Shown: piece after piece, positions 7,304-15,839 of the stretch
Numbering within the stretch: the stretch's first letter is position 1
How the letters are laid out: each line of letters opens with the position of its first letter
From: Planctomycetota bacterium
GTDB lineage: Bacteria; Planctomycetota; Phycisphaerae; Phycisphaerales; UBA1924
Assembly: GCA_033763975.1 (NCBI GenBank)
Contig: JANRJM010000004.1
Span: 1-64,000 of the forward strand
Direction: 5' to 3'
Length of the DNA stretch: 64,000 bases
Made by a program: the position numbers and the translations under genes
The notes under the pieces: generated by a model
Database searches by the model: none
Told to the model about the DNA's origin: nothing
Seen by the model: the letters and a program-made list of their open reading frames with translations, nothing else

Positions 7304-10300
7304 TTGCCCCCCAGGCGCGAGTCGAACACGCCCGTCTCCGAGAAGCCCAGCCCGCTCGACGCCCCGTACGGGCGGACGACCACGCTGAGCCCGGTCTCGC
7401 CGGTGATCTCGTTCGACGACACGCCGACGCCGACGGTGAGGCTGGCGAAGCGGCGTTGGAAGAGGGCCGCGATCGTCTGCAGTTTCGACTCGTCGGTGTC
7501 GTAGTTGGCCCCGATGGTGACCGAGTACTTGGGCGTGAGTTCGTACGCGAGCCCGAGCGTGACGTACGTCGCGTCCTGCGGGTTGAGGTAACGCACGTCC
7601 AGCGCCGCCGTGAACGCCGACCCCTGCAGGACCAGCACGCCCACGCTCGTCATGGCCTGCTCGGACTCGTCGAGGTCGTACACGCTGCTGCCCGTGAGGC
7701 TGGCCGCCTCGGTCAGCCGCAGCACCGCGTCGACCACGAAGTAGTCGCCCGGGTTCGAGTACTCCGGGCGGAACTCGAAGAACCGCCCGATGGGCGAGCG
7801 TGCGCCCGTCTCGTCCGAGGAGAACACGAAGTCGGTGCTGATCGTCAGCAGATCGACATCGTGCCAGCGCCCCTCGCCGCCCCGCTGCGTCTGGAAGAGC
7901 TGGTTCACCCCCACGCGGATCACCGTGCCCTCCAGGATGTCCTCGACGTCCGCGTCGTACACCGGGATCGCGCCGCGCTCGACCGTCGTGCCCGCGCTCC
8001 ACACCGTCACGTTCGGCTCCACGATGTGGCGCACCCGGTGGATGTCCAGCAGCGGCACGTCCACCCCGTCGTACACGCGCTGCAGCGTCGTGGACAGCCG
8101 CAGCCCCGCGGCCCCCCAGAGGCGCAGCGCGTCGTCCTCCTCGGGGCTGTACGCCTCGAAGTCGGTGTCGTACAGCGTCGTCCGCCCCACGATGAACGGG
8201 TTCACGCGGACCGGGCCCACGTCCGTCTGGAGCGACAGTTCCTGGCGCGAGTCAAGGCGGTACACCGCGTCCTCGAACAGCCCGCGCGCGCGGAGCACGT
8301 CGGACAGGCGCTCGTCGGCGTTGGTGCCCTGCCCGCGCTGCGCGAGCGCGTTGCTCGTGAGCCCGCGCTCGCGCGCCAGCACCTCGTCGAAGGCCATCTC
8401 GAGGCGTCCGGCGCGGTACTCGCTGAACCACGTGAGCAGGCCCGGGTGCCCGGGCCCGAGCAGGTCGTCTGCCAGACGCGCGTACGTGATCTCGGGCGTG
8501 CGCGTCACGCTGTACCCCTGGCTCTGCAGGAGGTATTCGTTGGCGAGGAAGTCGTTGAACGACCCCTCGATCTCGACGGAGAACGCCGTGTGCCTGTCGA
8601 GGCGCCGCGCCGCCGCGCGGTTCGTGAACTCCCGGCGTGTCTCGCCCAGGTCTTCAAAGAACGCGTCGACGAACGCCTCGTCGCTGATGTACGCGAGTTC
8701 GCCCAAGACCGTCCACTGCTCGTCGAGCTTCAGGCGATGCTCGCCCAGCACGATCCCGCGGAACTCCTCGTCGCGGTCGATCTCGGCGCCCGACTTGAGC
8801 ACGTCCGTCCCGCGGTCCATCGGCACGGTGTACGCCAGCAGGTTCCCGCGCGAGTCCGGCGCGTTCCACGCCGCCTTCACGCCCACGCCCGGCCCGCGCT
8901 CAAAGTAGAAGTCCGCGAGCAGGTCCACGCTCACGTTGCGCGGCGTGCTCGCCCCGAACAACGCGTACGCGTTCACCGTCGTGAGCAGCGCCGCGCCCGA
9001 GCCCGACCGGTTCTCGACCCGGAAGTCCTTGATGATCCGGCTCTCGGGGTCGCCCGCGTACGAAGGCCAGTACACGAACGGCACGCCCAGGAACCGCCCC
9101 GTCACGTCGCTCGCCTCGATCCACGTCACCGGGCGGGGCGGCGCCGCGCCGGGGTCGGCGCCCGTGTCCACCGGCGGGGCTTTGCGGGTCACCGTCACCT
9201 TCGACGCGCCGATCGACAGCTCGGGCTTGAAGAACGGGCTCGTCGTGAACACCGCCTGCTCTGCCGTGAATGTGTCCGCCGCCGTCTGCCGCACCGTCTT
9301 CGCCCGCACGTACAGCGGCACCTCGCGCGATTCGTCGTACGTCGAGAAGACCGCGTCCAGCATCACGCCGGTGTTGGCGCGCAGGTCGTAGTACACCTGC
9401 GGCCCGCGCACCGTGTACGTGCCGTCCGACGCCGTCACGTCGCCCTCGAGGTAGACCCCCCGCACGCGCGACGCGTCGAACGCGAGCAGATCGCGCACCG
9501 AGCCAGGGTCGAGAAAGATCACCGCCCGGCGGGCCGTCAACTGCACCACGCGATCGCGCGATGCGTCGGCGTACTGGATGGTGACCCCGCCGGTCGCAAC
9601 GACGGCGCTCTCGTCCGCGCCCGCCTGGATCGTGACGTCCCCTGGCGCCAGCGTCAGCACGCCCGTGCCCGCGAAGATCGGCGCGCCCGTGGGCGGCGGC
9701 GCGGGCGGGGGCGGCGCGGGCGTGGAAGATCCGGGCGATTCGGGGGCGGGTGCCGTGGGGGCAGGCGTAGACGGCCGGCCCTCGGGTGTTGGCCGGGGCG
9801 ATTCGCCCGCGGGCGACCTCGGCTGTGCCGGCGGCCCGGGCTGCCGCGCCAGTGGCTGGCGCGTGGTTGGCTGCTGTGTCCGTGGCTGCTGTGTCGTCGG
9901 CGGCGTCTCCGGCGAGCGCCTTTCCGGGCCCGACGCGACCCGCTCCGGCGCCGGTGCCCGACCAGTTGTTCGCCGGGGCGGCACCGCTCGCTCGCCCGGC
10001 GTTCGCGGCGTGAATCTCGGCAGCGGCGGCGGTGGGGGCGGCGCGGCTCCGGCGACCCGGGAGAGCGACTCCGCCAGGGCAGCAGCGCCCGCACCGGCGA
10101 CCCGCGCGTCGGCCGCGCGGGCGGCGCTCGGAGGCCCGTCGACCACCAGGTCGCCCTCGATCGTCGCGTCGGTGGTCGCGACGATGGCCCGGACGGGCAG
10201 CCGCTCCGCCGTCAGCCCGGCGCCGGCGGGCAACGCCGGATCGCCCACGTCCTCGAGGTAGACAAAGACCTGGGTGGCGCCCTGCCCGGCGCCGTCCACG

Positions 10301-10638
10301 GTGCGAAGGAACGCCGCCCCCCGGGCCGCCCGCAGTTCGCGATCACCGAGCGCGACGCGCACGTCGCCGACGAGCGTGACCCGGCGGACGCCCTGGTCGT
10401 CCCAGGAATGCACGCGGTTTGCCCGCAGCCGGATCACGCCGGGCACGGTGGGCAGGGGCAGGCGAGTCTGCGCGAACGCCGCCCCGGCCTCGGCGGGGGA
10501 CAGCCCGGCCCCGGCCGGCTGCCCGGGCTGAGACCACGCGAGGGGCACAACCCCACGCGGCGCGAGGGCGAACGCCCCCCCGGCGAGGATGGCAGACAGG
10601 GCCCAGGAATCGGGGCCGCAACGGCGCGTCCGTGCCAT
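7300..10638 (-). CDS. lptD: LPS-assembly protein LptD-like (OstA family), with a long proline-rich linker
   Basis: Outer-membrane beta-barrel that inserts lipopolysaccharide; 1112 residues against about 780 in E. coli. A signal sequence follows MARTRRCGPDSWALSAIL. An LptA/OstA-like segment starts near residue 70 (VIRLRANRVHSWDDQGVRRV). A proline/arginine/threonine-rich stretch covers about residues 200-330. A second OstA-like segment follows (LTLAPGDVTIQAG onward, with LEGDVTASDGTYTVRGPQ), then a long C-terminal region of alternating strands ending in ETGVFDSRLGGN, as expected for the barrel. The ATG at 10638 was chosen because upstream sequence lacks coding character and a signal peptide starts there. 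No lptE or lptA is adjacent. Confidence 0.82.
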   Translation of the reverse strand: MARTRRCGPDSWALSAILAGGAFALAPRGVVPLAWSQPGQPAGAGLSPAEAGAAFAQTRLPLPTVPGVIRLRANRVHSWDDQGVRRVTLVGDVRVALGDRELRAARGAAFLRTVDGAGQGATQVFVYLEDVGDPALPAGAGLTAERLPVRAIVATTDATIEGDLVVDGPPSAARAADARVAGAGAAALAESLSRVAGAAPPPPPPLPRFTPRTPGERAVPPRRTTGRAPAPERVASGPERRSPETPPTTQQPRTQQPTTRQPLARQPGPPAQPRSPAGESPRPTPEGRPSTPAPTAPAPESPGSSTPAPPPPAPPPTGAPIFAGTGVLTLAPGDVTIQAGADESAVVATGGVTIQYADASRDRVVQLTARRAVIFLDPGSVRDLLAFDASRVRGVYLEGDVTASDGTYTVRGPQVYYDLRANTGVMLDAVFSTYDESREVPLYVRAKTVRQTAADTFTAEQAVFTTSPFFKPELSIGASKVTVTRKAPPVDTGADPGAAPPRPVTWIEASDVTGRFLGVPFVYWPSYAGDPESRIIKDFRVENRSGSGAALLTTVNAYALFGASTPRNVSVDLLADFYFERGPGVGVKAAWNAPDSRGNLLAYTVPMDRGTDVLKSGAEIDRDEEFRGIVLGEHRLKLDEQWTVLGELAYISDEAFVDAFFEDLGETRREFTNRAAARRLDRHTAFSVEIEGSFNDFLANEYLLQSQGYSVTRTPEITYARLADDLLGPGHPGLLTWFSEYRAGRLEMAFDEVLARERGLTSNALAQRGQGTNADERLSDVLRARGLFEDAVYRLDSRQELSLQTDVGPVRVNPFIVGRTTLYDTDFEAYSPEEDDALRLWGAAGLRLSTTLQRVYDGVDVPLLDIHRVRHIVEPNVTVWSAGTTVERGAIPVYDADVEDILEGTVIRVGVNQLFQTQRGGEGRWHDVDLLTISTDFVFSSDETGARSPIGRFFEFRPEYSNPGDYFVVDAVLRLTEAASLTGSSVYDLDESEQAMTSVGVLVLQGSAFTAALDVRYLNPQDATYVTLGLAYELTPKYSVTIGANYDTDESKLQTIAALFQRRFASLTVGVGVSSNEITGETGLSVVVRPYGASSGLGFSETGVFDSRLGGN

Positions 10639-10732
10639 AGGGGGCCATGCTACGGGGGCGGGGGCACGGGCACAAACGACGGGGTGATCGCGCTGCGGCG
10701 AGGGAGGCTTGCCCCGAGCGGCGCGTGTCAAC

Positions 10733-10957
10733 TTACGCCGCGAATGATCGGACCTCGATCTCGGCTCCGGCCTTGACCGACGCGTCGGCTTGCCGGAGAA
10801 GTTCCCGCGTGGTCGCCTCGTCAACGAACTGCTCGCCGCAGTTTTCGCACACTTCCGCCGGGACGCTCCGAAAGACGATCGTGGCCGAGCCGCGGTCGAG
10901 CGTGACGGTCACCTTGCCCGGGTGCGTCCGGCCGTGTTTGCAGATGGGGCAGTTCAT
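10733..10957 (-). CDS. YgiT-type zinc-finger protein, likely antitoxin of a DUF4258 pair
   Basis: A small protein of about 74 residues starting at MNCPICKHG. It has two CxxC pairs (CPIC near residue 3 and CENC near residue 37) forming the MqsA/YgiT-type zinc knuckle, then a short helical tail. Its ATG overlaps the stop of the upstream DUF4258 gene as ATGA, so translation is coupled. YgiT-type proteins are known antitoxin N-domains, usually next to a small RelE/HigB/DUF4258 partner. Here the order is toxin first, as in mqsRA. No helix-turn-helix domain is present, so it may not self-regulate. Confidence 0.85.
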   Translation of the reverse strand: MNCPICKHGRTHPGKVTVTLDRGSATIVFRSVPAEVCENCGEQFVDEATTRELLRQADASVKAGAEIEVRSFAA

Positions 10958-11256
10958 GGCTTTCTTCTGCGTCGGAATCCATCTTCCCACAAGCGCGGGT
11001 CGGGTTGGTACACCGTCACGACGAAAAGTGTATTCGACGTGGCATCAAAGGAGGTGACGATGTGGAGCGGTGTCGCACCGGGGCCGGCGCCGACCCAGCC
11101 GAGCCGTACCTCAGCAGGGAACGGGAGGTCGTCTGGGTACCGCTCGATGACCGTGCCGTTCGCAACGACGTCCCGCACGTCAACCTCGCTGATTCCGCGG
11201 CGGAACATCTGCTGGACCGCGTGCACACGAAAGACGAGCGCAGGCTCGGCGGTCAT
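10954..11256 (-). CDS. DUF4258 protein, candidate toxin
   Basis: 100 residues. The motif FRVHAVQQMFRRGISEVDV near residue 9 and the C-terminal strand TLFVVTVYQPDPRLWEDGF are the DUF4258 signature. Proteins of this family pair with YgiT-type zinc-finger proteins and resemble RelE/BrnT-like RNases; the activity here is inferred, not shown. The ATG directly follows the TAA of hmgA (TAAATG) and no separate ribosome site precedes it outside hmgA, so it seems to be translated by re-initiation from the dioxygenase gene. Confidence 0.82.
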   Translation of the reverse strand: MTAEPALVFRVHAVQQMFRRGISEVDVRDVVANGTVIERYPDDLPFPAEVRLGWVGAGPGATPLHIVTSFDATSNTLFVVTVYQPDPRLWEDGFRRRRKP

Positions 11257-12690
11257 TTACGGCGCCCACACGTTCGCCGTGCGCATCGGCACCGCCGGCG
11301 TGCCGGCGCCCTTGCCGCCGTCCCCCACCGGCGCGGGGATGACGGTCGTGCCGACCTCGGCCTTGATGACCGCGACGGGCGCGACCTCCCTGGGGAACGC
11401 CGCCGCGTGCACCGCCGGCACCGTCACGCCGTTCAGGTGCATGCTCCTGCTCGACAGCCCGGGGAAGTGCTCGCCCTGCCAGCTCGCGGGGTACTTCGTG
11501 TCGTCCATCTCCAGGGCCGCCTTCGTCGGGAAGAGCGGGCGGAACGTGTCGCACATCACCGCCAGTTCCTGCGTGTGCGTCGCCGCGAGGCTGGCCTCGA
11601 TCGTGCCCGGGTGCGGCCCGTGCGGGATGCCCTGCGGGTGCAGCGTCAGGCTGCCGATCTCGATGCCCTTGCGGCTGCCGAAGTTCCCGTCCACGTAGTA
11701 CAGCACCTCGTCGCTGTCGAGGTTGCTGTGGTTGTACGGCACCTTGATGCTCTGCGGGTGATAGTCCAGCATCCGCGGCGCGAACGTGCAGATCACGAAG
11801 TTGTGCGCCTCGAACGTCTGGTGGATCGGGGGCGGCATGTGCAGCTTCCCCGTGATCGGGCTGAAGTCGTCCGCGTTGAAGATGAACGGGTAGTAGCACC
11901 CGTCCCACCCGACGATGTCCAGCGGGTGGTAGTGGTACGTGTACGAGTGCACCAGGTCGCGCGCCTTGATCCGCACCTCGAACTCGCCCTTCTCGTCCCA
12001 CGTCATCGGCGTCTCGGGCGTGCGGATGTCGCGCTCGCAGAAGGGCGCGTGCTCCAGGAACTGCCCGTGCGCCTTGCTCACGTACCGCGGCGGGGGGCCG
12101 ATGTGGCTCCCGTTCGTCGTCTCGATCAGCAGCACCTTGCCGAACGGCATCGATTCGACCGGCGGGCCGCCGTCCGCCGGCTTCCCGTCCGCGCCCGTCT
12201 TCCGCGCGTCCCACACGATCGTGTAGATCACGCCCTTGGGGATCACCAGGTAATCCCGCGGCCCGAACTTCAGCGTGCCCAGCATCGTGTGGCACACCCC
12301 CGACCCGTAGTGGATGAACAGGCACTCGTCCCCCTGCCCGTTCTTGTAGTGGTAGGCCATCTGCTCGGCGGGGTTGCACACCGCCATCTCGCAGTCGCTG
12401 TTGCCGAAGAGCACCACGCGCCCGGTCACGAAGTCGCCCTTGGGCGCCAGCGGCGCCGACTTCACGTGGCGCATCCGCATGATGTCCTGCTCGACGTACT
12501 CGACCTTCGTGGAGTACAGAGGCTTCCACCCGTACACCTGCGTCGGCGGGTGAATGTGGTACATCGTCGTCGTCGGGCCCACGAAGCCCTCGGTACCGAA
12601 CACTTCCTCGGAGTACAGGCACCCGTCGGGACGCCGGAACTGCACGTGGCGCTTCTGGGGGATCAGGCCGAGCCGGGTGTAAAAGGGCAT
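11257..12690 (-). CDS. hmgA: Homogentisate 1,2-dioxygenase
   Basis: Opens the ring of homogentisate in tyrosine/phenylalanine breakdown, using Fe(II). The 477-residue length is close to the family. Conserved blocks include PQKRHVQFRRPDG at the N-terminus, HQTFEAHNFVICTFAPR, YNHSNLDSDEVLYYVDG and LHPQGIPHGPHPG, which hold the iron-ligand histidines and glutamate. The ATG at 12690 has a strong GGAGG ribosome site. The usual partners (fumarylacetoacetase, 4-hydroxyphenylpyruvate dioxygenase) are not adjacent; the DUF4258/YgiT pair follows instead. Two small inverted repeats sit in its leader. Confidence 0.93.
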   Translation of the reverse strand: MPFYTRLGLIPQKRHVQFRRPDGCLYSEEVFGTEGFVGPTTTMYHIHPPTQVYGWKPLYSTKVEYVEQDIMRMRHVKSAPLAPKGDFVTGRVVLFGNSDCEMAVCNPAEQMAYHYKNGQGDECLFIHYGSGVCHTMLGTLKFGPRDYLVIPKGVIYTIVWDARKTGADGKPADGGPPVESMPFGKVLLIETTNGSHIGPPPRYVSKAHGQFLEHAPFCERDIRTPETPMTWDEKGEFEVRIKARDLVHSYTYHYHPLDIVGWDGCYYPFIFNADDFSPITGKLHMPPPIHQTFEAHNFVICTFAPRMLDYHPQSIKVPYNHSNLDSDEVLYYVDGNFGSRKGIEIGSLTLHPQGIPHGPHPGTIEASLAATHTQELAVMCDTFRPLFPTKAALEMDDTKYPASWQGEHFPGLSSRSMHLNGVTVPAVHAAAFPREVAPVAVIKAEVGTTVIPAPVGDGGKGAGTPAVPMRTANVWAP

Positions 12691-12696
12691 GGCGAA

Positions 12697-12744
12697 CCTC
12701 CTTCCTGCAATGGTAGGAAGACACCCGCCCGGGCCCGGCGGGTG
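12697..12744 (-). promoter_or_regulatory. Two stem-loops in the hmgA leader
   Basis: Read on the coding strand, CACCCGCC pairs with GGCGGGTG (12722-12744, seven-base loop). Next, CTTCCT pairs with AGGAAG (12701-12720, eight-base loop), and the GGAGG ribosome site begins at the foot of this second stem. The first could be a weak terminator or a leader hairpin, and the second could affect ribosome access. This is structure seen in sequence only. Confidence 0.3.
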
Positions 12745-12881
12745 AGGTCCGCCACGAACTGTGCGATCCCGCGCGCGTGAGCCCTGCGCAGGATCGCCCC
12801 GGCCCGAAGGGATCGAGAACGCCGCTCCGCACCCGAGCACAGGCCTGAGTCGCCCGCCCGGGCGGGTCCCGCAACCCCCGA

Positions 12882-13625
12882 TCAGCGCCGTCGCACCCTC
12901 GCGAGCGCGAGGGGTAGCAGCAGCGCCACGCCGCCCGGTGACGGCAGCGCGAGGGTGACGTTCCACGACCCGCTCGCGTCGCCGGAATCGGCTGGCGCAT
13001 CGGCCGTCAGCGCGACCAGGGAGCTGATTCCCAGGCGGTACTCGCCCTCGGGCAGAATCGTGCTGAGCATGAACTGGCGCGAATCGTCGACGTTCATCAG
13101 GCTGAGCTGCAGGGCGTACTCCGCCTGCCCGTTCACGATGCGGTAGAGGTACGCGTCCGCCGTGCCGACCGAGAGCGCGGGATCGAACCCCGCGGCGTCC
13201 AGCGAGATCGATCCGGAGAGCACCGCCGGCGTCGCTTGCGAGAGCGAGAAGCCGTACACAAGCCCGGCCCCGGCGGAGGACTGCACCCGCATGTTCGCCG
13301 ACGTACTCGCGTACGCCGTACCGCCGCCCCGCCCGGTGATCAGGCCGCTGACGAGCGACGACTGGTGGAACGATGAACTCTCGCCCAGCCCGGCGGGCAT
13401 GTCGAACTCGACCATCGAGTCGTACGAGAGGTCCATGACCGAGAACGGGCCGTACTCCGGCAGGTAGATGCTCTCGATGTCCTGAATCACCGGCCCCGAT
13501 GGGGGCTGAAGAGACGACCGGGCTGACAGGCTCCGCCAGAGTCCGAGGTCCAGGATGTCCGAGAGTGCCTGCGGCGTGATGCAGGCAAGACCGACCACCG
13601 ACGCGAGAACTGTCGAACGCCTCAT
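12882..13625 (-). CDS. Exported protein with a PEP-CTERM-like tail
   Basis: 247 residues with a signal peptide (MRRSTVLASVVGLACITPQALS) and a C-terminus SPGGVALLLPLALARVRRR: a proline-glycine turn, a hydrophobic helix and a terminal arginine cluster. That is the PEP-CTERM/exosortase-type sorting plan in its loose planctomycete form. The body is beta-rich (ESIYLPEYGPFSVMDLSYDS and after) and matches no family I can name. The start is supported by GGAGGT upstream. The tail lacks the exact PEP triplet, so exosortase processing is an inference. Confidence 0.72.
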   Translation of the reverse strand: MRRSTVLASVVGLACITPQALSDILDLGLWRSLSARSSLQPPSGPVIQDIESIYLPEYGPFSVMDLSYDSMVEFDMPAGLGESSSFHQSSLVSGLITGRGGGTAYASTSANMRVQSSAGAGLVYGFSLSQATPAVLSGSISLDAAGFDPALSVGTADAYLYRIVNGQAEYALQLSLMNVDDSRQFMLSTILPEGEYRLGISSLVALTADAPADSGDASGSWNVTLALPSPGGVALLLPLALARVRRR

Positions 13626-13932
13626 GAGCCACCTCCAGATTGTCCGCGAATCGCTAGGCAGGAAAAGCGCGAAAGCGCGGCCGAATGGCCCCCATGTTCT
13701 GTACCGTGGATTCCCCTGCGAGGTTGCAGCACGCCGCGGCATTCGTGTGTTCAATTTTGGTTATGGCTGTTGCACGTTGCGGGGCACCGCCCCACTGGAG
13801 CGATCGCCAACTGCTCGGCAGCGGGTTCTGTCCAGCGTTCGGCACGACTGGTCTCGATCCCGAAAAGCGGTTGTCGGATCGAAGCCCCGCAGTATCATGT
13901 TGCACGCGACCCGTTTCAGGAGACTTCTTTCC
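13626..13932. other. Intergenic region between divergent exported-protein genes
   Basis: About 300 bases with no convincing gene. It holds the two start regions. An AT-richer patch around 13740-13775 (ATTCGTGTGTTCAATTTTGG and after) stands out from the surrounding G+C and is the likeliest promoter zone. I could not pick confident -35/-10 pairs or a repeated operator. Confidence 0.5.
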
Positions 13933-15183
13933 ATGCCCACAGCCCACGCCGCCGCCTTCGCGGCCGTCGCGCTGCTCGCGATGCCGGCGGCAGCCCAGCA
14001 CACGTTCCCTGTCCAGCACACCACCCGATTCGGCCCGCTCCAGGACACCTGGAGCGGCGGCGTGAATCTGGGCAACGCGCCCGCCGGTTCCTACACCGCA
14101 TATCTCGTCGCGACCGACTGGACGAGCGCCGGCGCCGGCGGTGACAACAGCGGTCAGGCCGGCTTCGCTCTCCACACCGGCCCGCTCGCCGCCAACCCAG
14201 GCTCGAACGGCACCGGACCCTCCGGTTCCGGCTCGATCATCGCGTACCGCACCATGGACGCTGTCGGCGCAGTCAATACAGCGACCGACCGGACACAAAT
14301 GTTCTGGTTCGGCACCATGGGCGTGCCTCAAACTCAGGCTACGTACACCGCCTCCGGCAACGATCCGCTCTATCTCAGTTGGCGCACGAACGCCGCCGTT
14401 CCCGGCAACGGGGGCGTGCGAAACACCCGCGTCACCCTCAACCCCCGCGTCACCGACACGCGAACGTTCGTCGGACGCCCGGCGCCCACGACCTTCACCG
14501 ACCTGGGCACGCTCAACACCGGCGCCGTCTCGATCGACCTGCCCGTGTCGGTGTCGCAGGGCCTCGGCGGTGAACGCTGGGCCAGGTTCAGCCTCACCGG
14601 CGATGTCAGCAACGCCCTGGCGAACACCTTCGACATCTTCACCACCACCAACGCCGGCAATGGCTCGATCAACACCGGCCTGATCCTTTGGCGCGAGACT
14701 TCGGTTGGCCTCATCCCGGTCGCCAGCACGAACCCTCTCGGCGCTGGTCCGCCCGGGGTCGCGAAGGGGCTCACCTTCGGCAGCGCCGACGCCGCGGCCT
14801 ATGGACGCCCATACGGCGCCACGTTCAACCCAGGCTACTTCGACGGTCGGGGCGGCGAGGCTTGGGTTTCTCGCCCGTGGCAGGTGCCCCCCGGATTTGT
14901 CGGCGGTACGCCCGGTGTCGCTCCCGCCGGCGTCGCGACTCTCAGCGCCGCACAGACCTACTGGCTGACCATCGGCTCGGTTTCCTGGGGCTCCAGCGCC
15001 GGGGCGAGCATCGCCCTCGACCCCGACGCCGCGGGCGTCACGATGTCCGGCCAGGAGATCTATTCCCTCGGTGTGTCCACCCGATCCCTCAACACGACCA
15101 TCTTCTTCCGATCGGTGCCGGCTCCGGGCCCCGTCGCGATCCTCGCGATGTGCTCCGTCCTGATCCTGCGGCGGCGACGCTAG
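13933..15183 (+). CDS. Exported protein with a PEP-CTERM-like tail
   Basis: A secreted protein of 416 residues from the ATG at 13933, which has AGGAGA nine bases upstream. An in-frame ATG at 13897 would add MLHATRFRRLLS and give the signal peptide its missing basic region, so either start is possible. The signal region is followed by QHTFPVQHTTRFGPLQ, a beta-rich body with many threonines and glycines, and a tail VPAPGPVAILAMCSVLILRRRR. Proline-rich turn, hydrophobic helix and arginine end fit PEP-CTERM-type sorting. Function is unknown. Confidence 0.75.
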   Translation: MPTAHAAAFAAVALLAMPAAAQHTFPVQHTTRFGPLQDTWSGGVNLGNAPAGSYTAYLVATDWTSAGAGGDNSGQAGFALHTGPLAANPGSNGTGPSGSGSIIAYRTMDAVGAVNTATDRTQMFWFGTMGVPQTQATYTASGNDPLYLSWRTNAAVPGNGGVRNTRVTLNPRVTDTRTFVGRPAPTTFTDLGTLNTGAVSIDLPVSVSQGLGGERWARFSLTGDVSNALANTFDIFTTTNAGNGSINTGLILWRETSVGLIPVASTNPLGAGPPGVAKGLTFGSADAAAYGRPYGATFNPGYFDGRGGEAWVSRPWQVPPGFVGGTPGVAPAGVATLSAAQTYWLTIGSVSWGSSAGASIALDPDAAGVTMSGQEIYSLGVSTRSLNTTIFFRSVPAPGPVAILAMCSVLILRRRR

Positions 15184-15231
15184 CTCGCCCGACGCCTCCG
15201 CCGCGCACGGCGAGACCAGTCAAGCCCCTTT

Positions 15232-15813
15232 TCACGCGGGCGGGCCGAGCGACGCCTCGATCGCTTCGACCCACGCGTGCAGGATCAGCATGTGCAGTTC
15301 CTGGATGCGGTCGCTCGTCTCGCCGGGGACGATGATCTCGTGCGTGCAGCGGCCGCCCAGCCTGCCGCCGCCCTTGCCCAGCAGCGCGATGGTGGGAAGG
15401 TGCAGCGCCCGGGCCGTCTCGACCGCCCGGATGATGTTCGCCGAGTTCCCGCTGGTCGAGAGCACGACGAGCACATCGCCGGGCTTGGCGAGTGCCTCGA
15501 CCCAGCGCGAGAAGACGTTCTCGAACCCGTAGTCGTTGGCCGTGCACGTGATGTGCCCCGCGTCCGCGCAGGCGATGGCGGGCAGCGGGCGCCGGTCGGC
15601 CCGGAATCGCCCGGTCAGTTCCTCCGCGAAGTGGGCGGCGTCGCACAGCGATCCCCCGTTGCCGCAGAGCAGCACCTTCGACCCGGCGCGGATGCACTGC
15701 GCCAGCGCCGCCCCCGCGTCGTCGATGCGCGCCAGCGTCGGGGCATCGGCGCTCAGCGCGGCGAGCACGCGCTGGGCATCGGCGAACGAGCCTCGTACAG
15801 AAAAGTCGGCCAT
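15232..15813 (-). CDS. gmhA: Phosphoheptose isomerase (SIS domain), GmhA-like
   Basis: Converts sedoheptulose 7-phosphate to D-glycero-manno-heptose 7-phosphate for LPS core or other heptosides. 193 residues, the family size. The SIS core shows CGNGGSLCDAAHFAEEL (with the His and Glu of the zinc/active site), LSTSGNSANI and the late QELHMLILHAW helix carrying Gln and His ligands. It lies 26 bases after deoC on the same strand. Together with lpxA and lptD it supports a lipopolysaccharide-bearing outer membrane. Confidence 0.9.
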   Translation of the reverse strand: MADFSVRGSFADAQRVLAALSADAPTLARIDDAGAALAQCIRAGSKVLLCGNGGSLCDAAHFAEELTGRFRADRRPLPAIACADAGHITCTANDYGFENVFSRWVEALAKPGDVLVVLSTSGNSANIIRAVETARALHLPTIALLGKGGGRLGGRCTHEIIVPGETSDRIQELHMLILHAWVEAIEASLGPPA

Positions 15814-15839
15814 GGCGCCACTGTACCCTGCGGACCGGC

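Noticed and set aside
6832-10776. A long plus-strand open frame opposite lptD, and similar ones at 15867-20277 and 38893-41601
   Set aside because: All lie antisense to well-supported genes (lptD, deoC to rseP, rpoD) and lack recognisable motifs.
11180-13000. A second long minus-strand frame across hmgA, out of phase with it
   Set aside because: Only the frame ending at 11257 carries the homogentisate dioxygenase motifs; the other is a shadow, not evidence of a frameshift.
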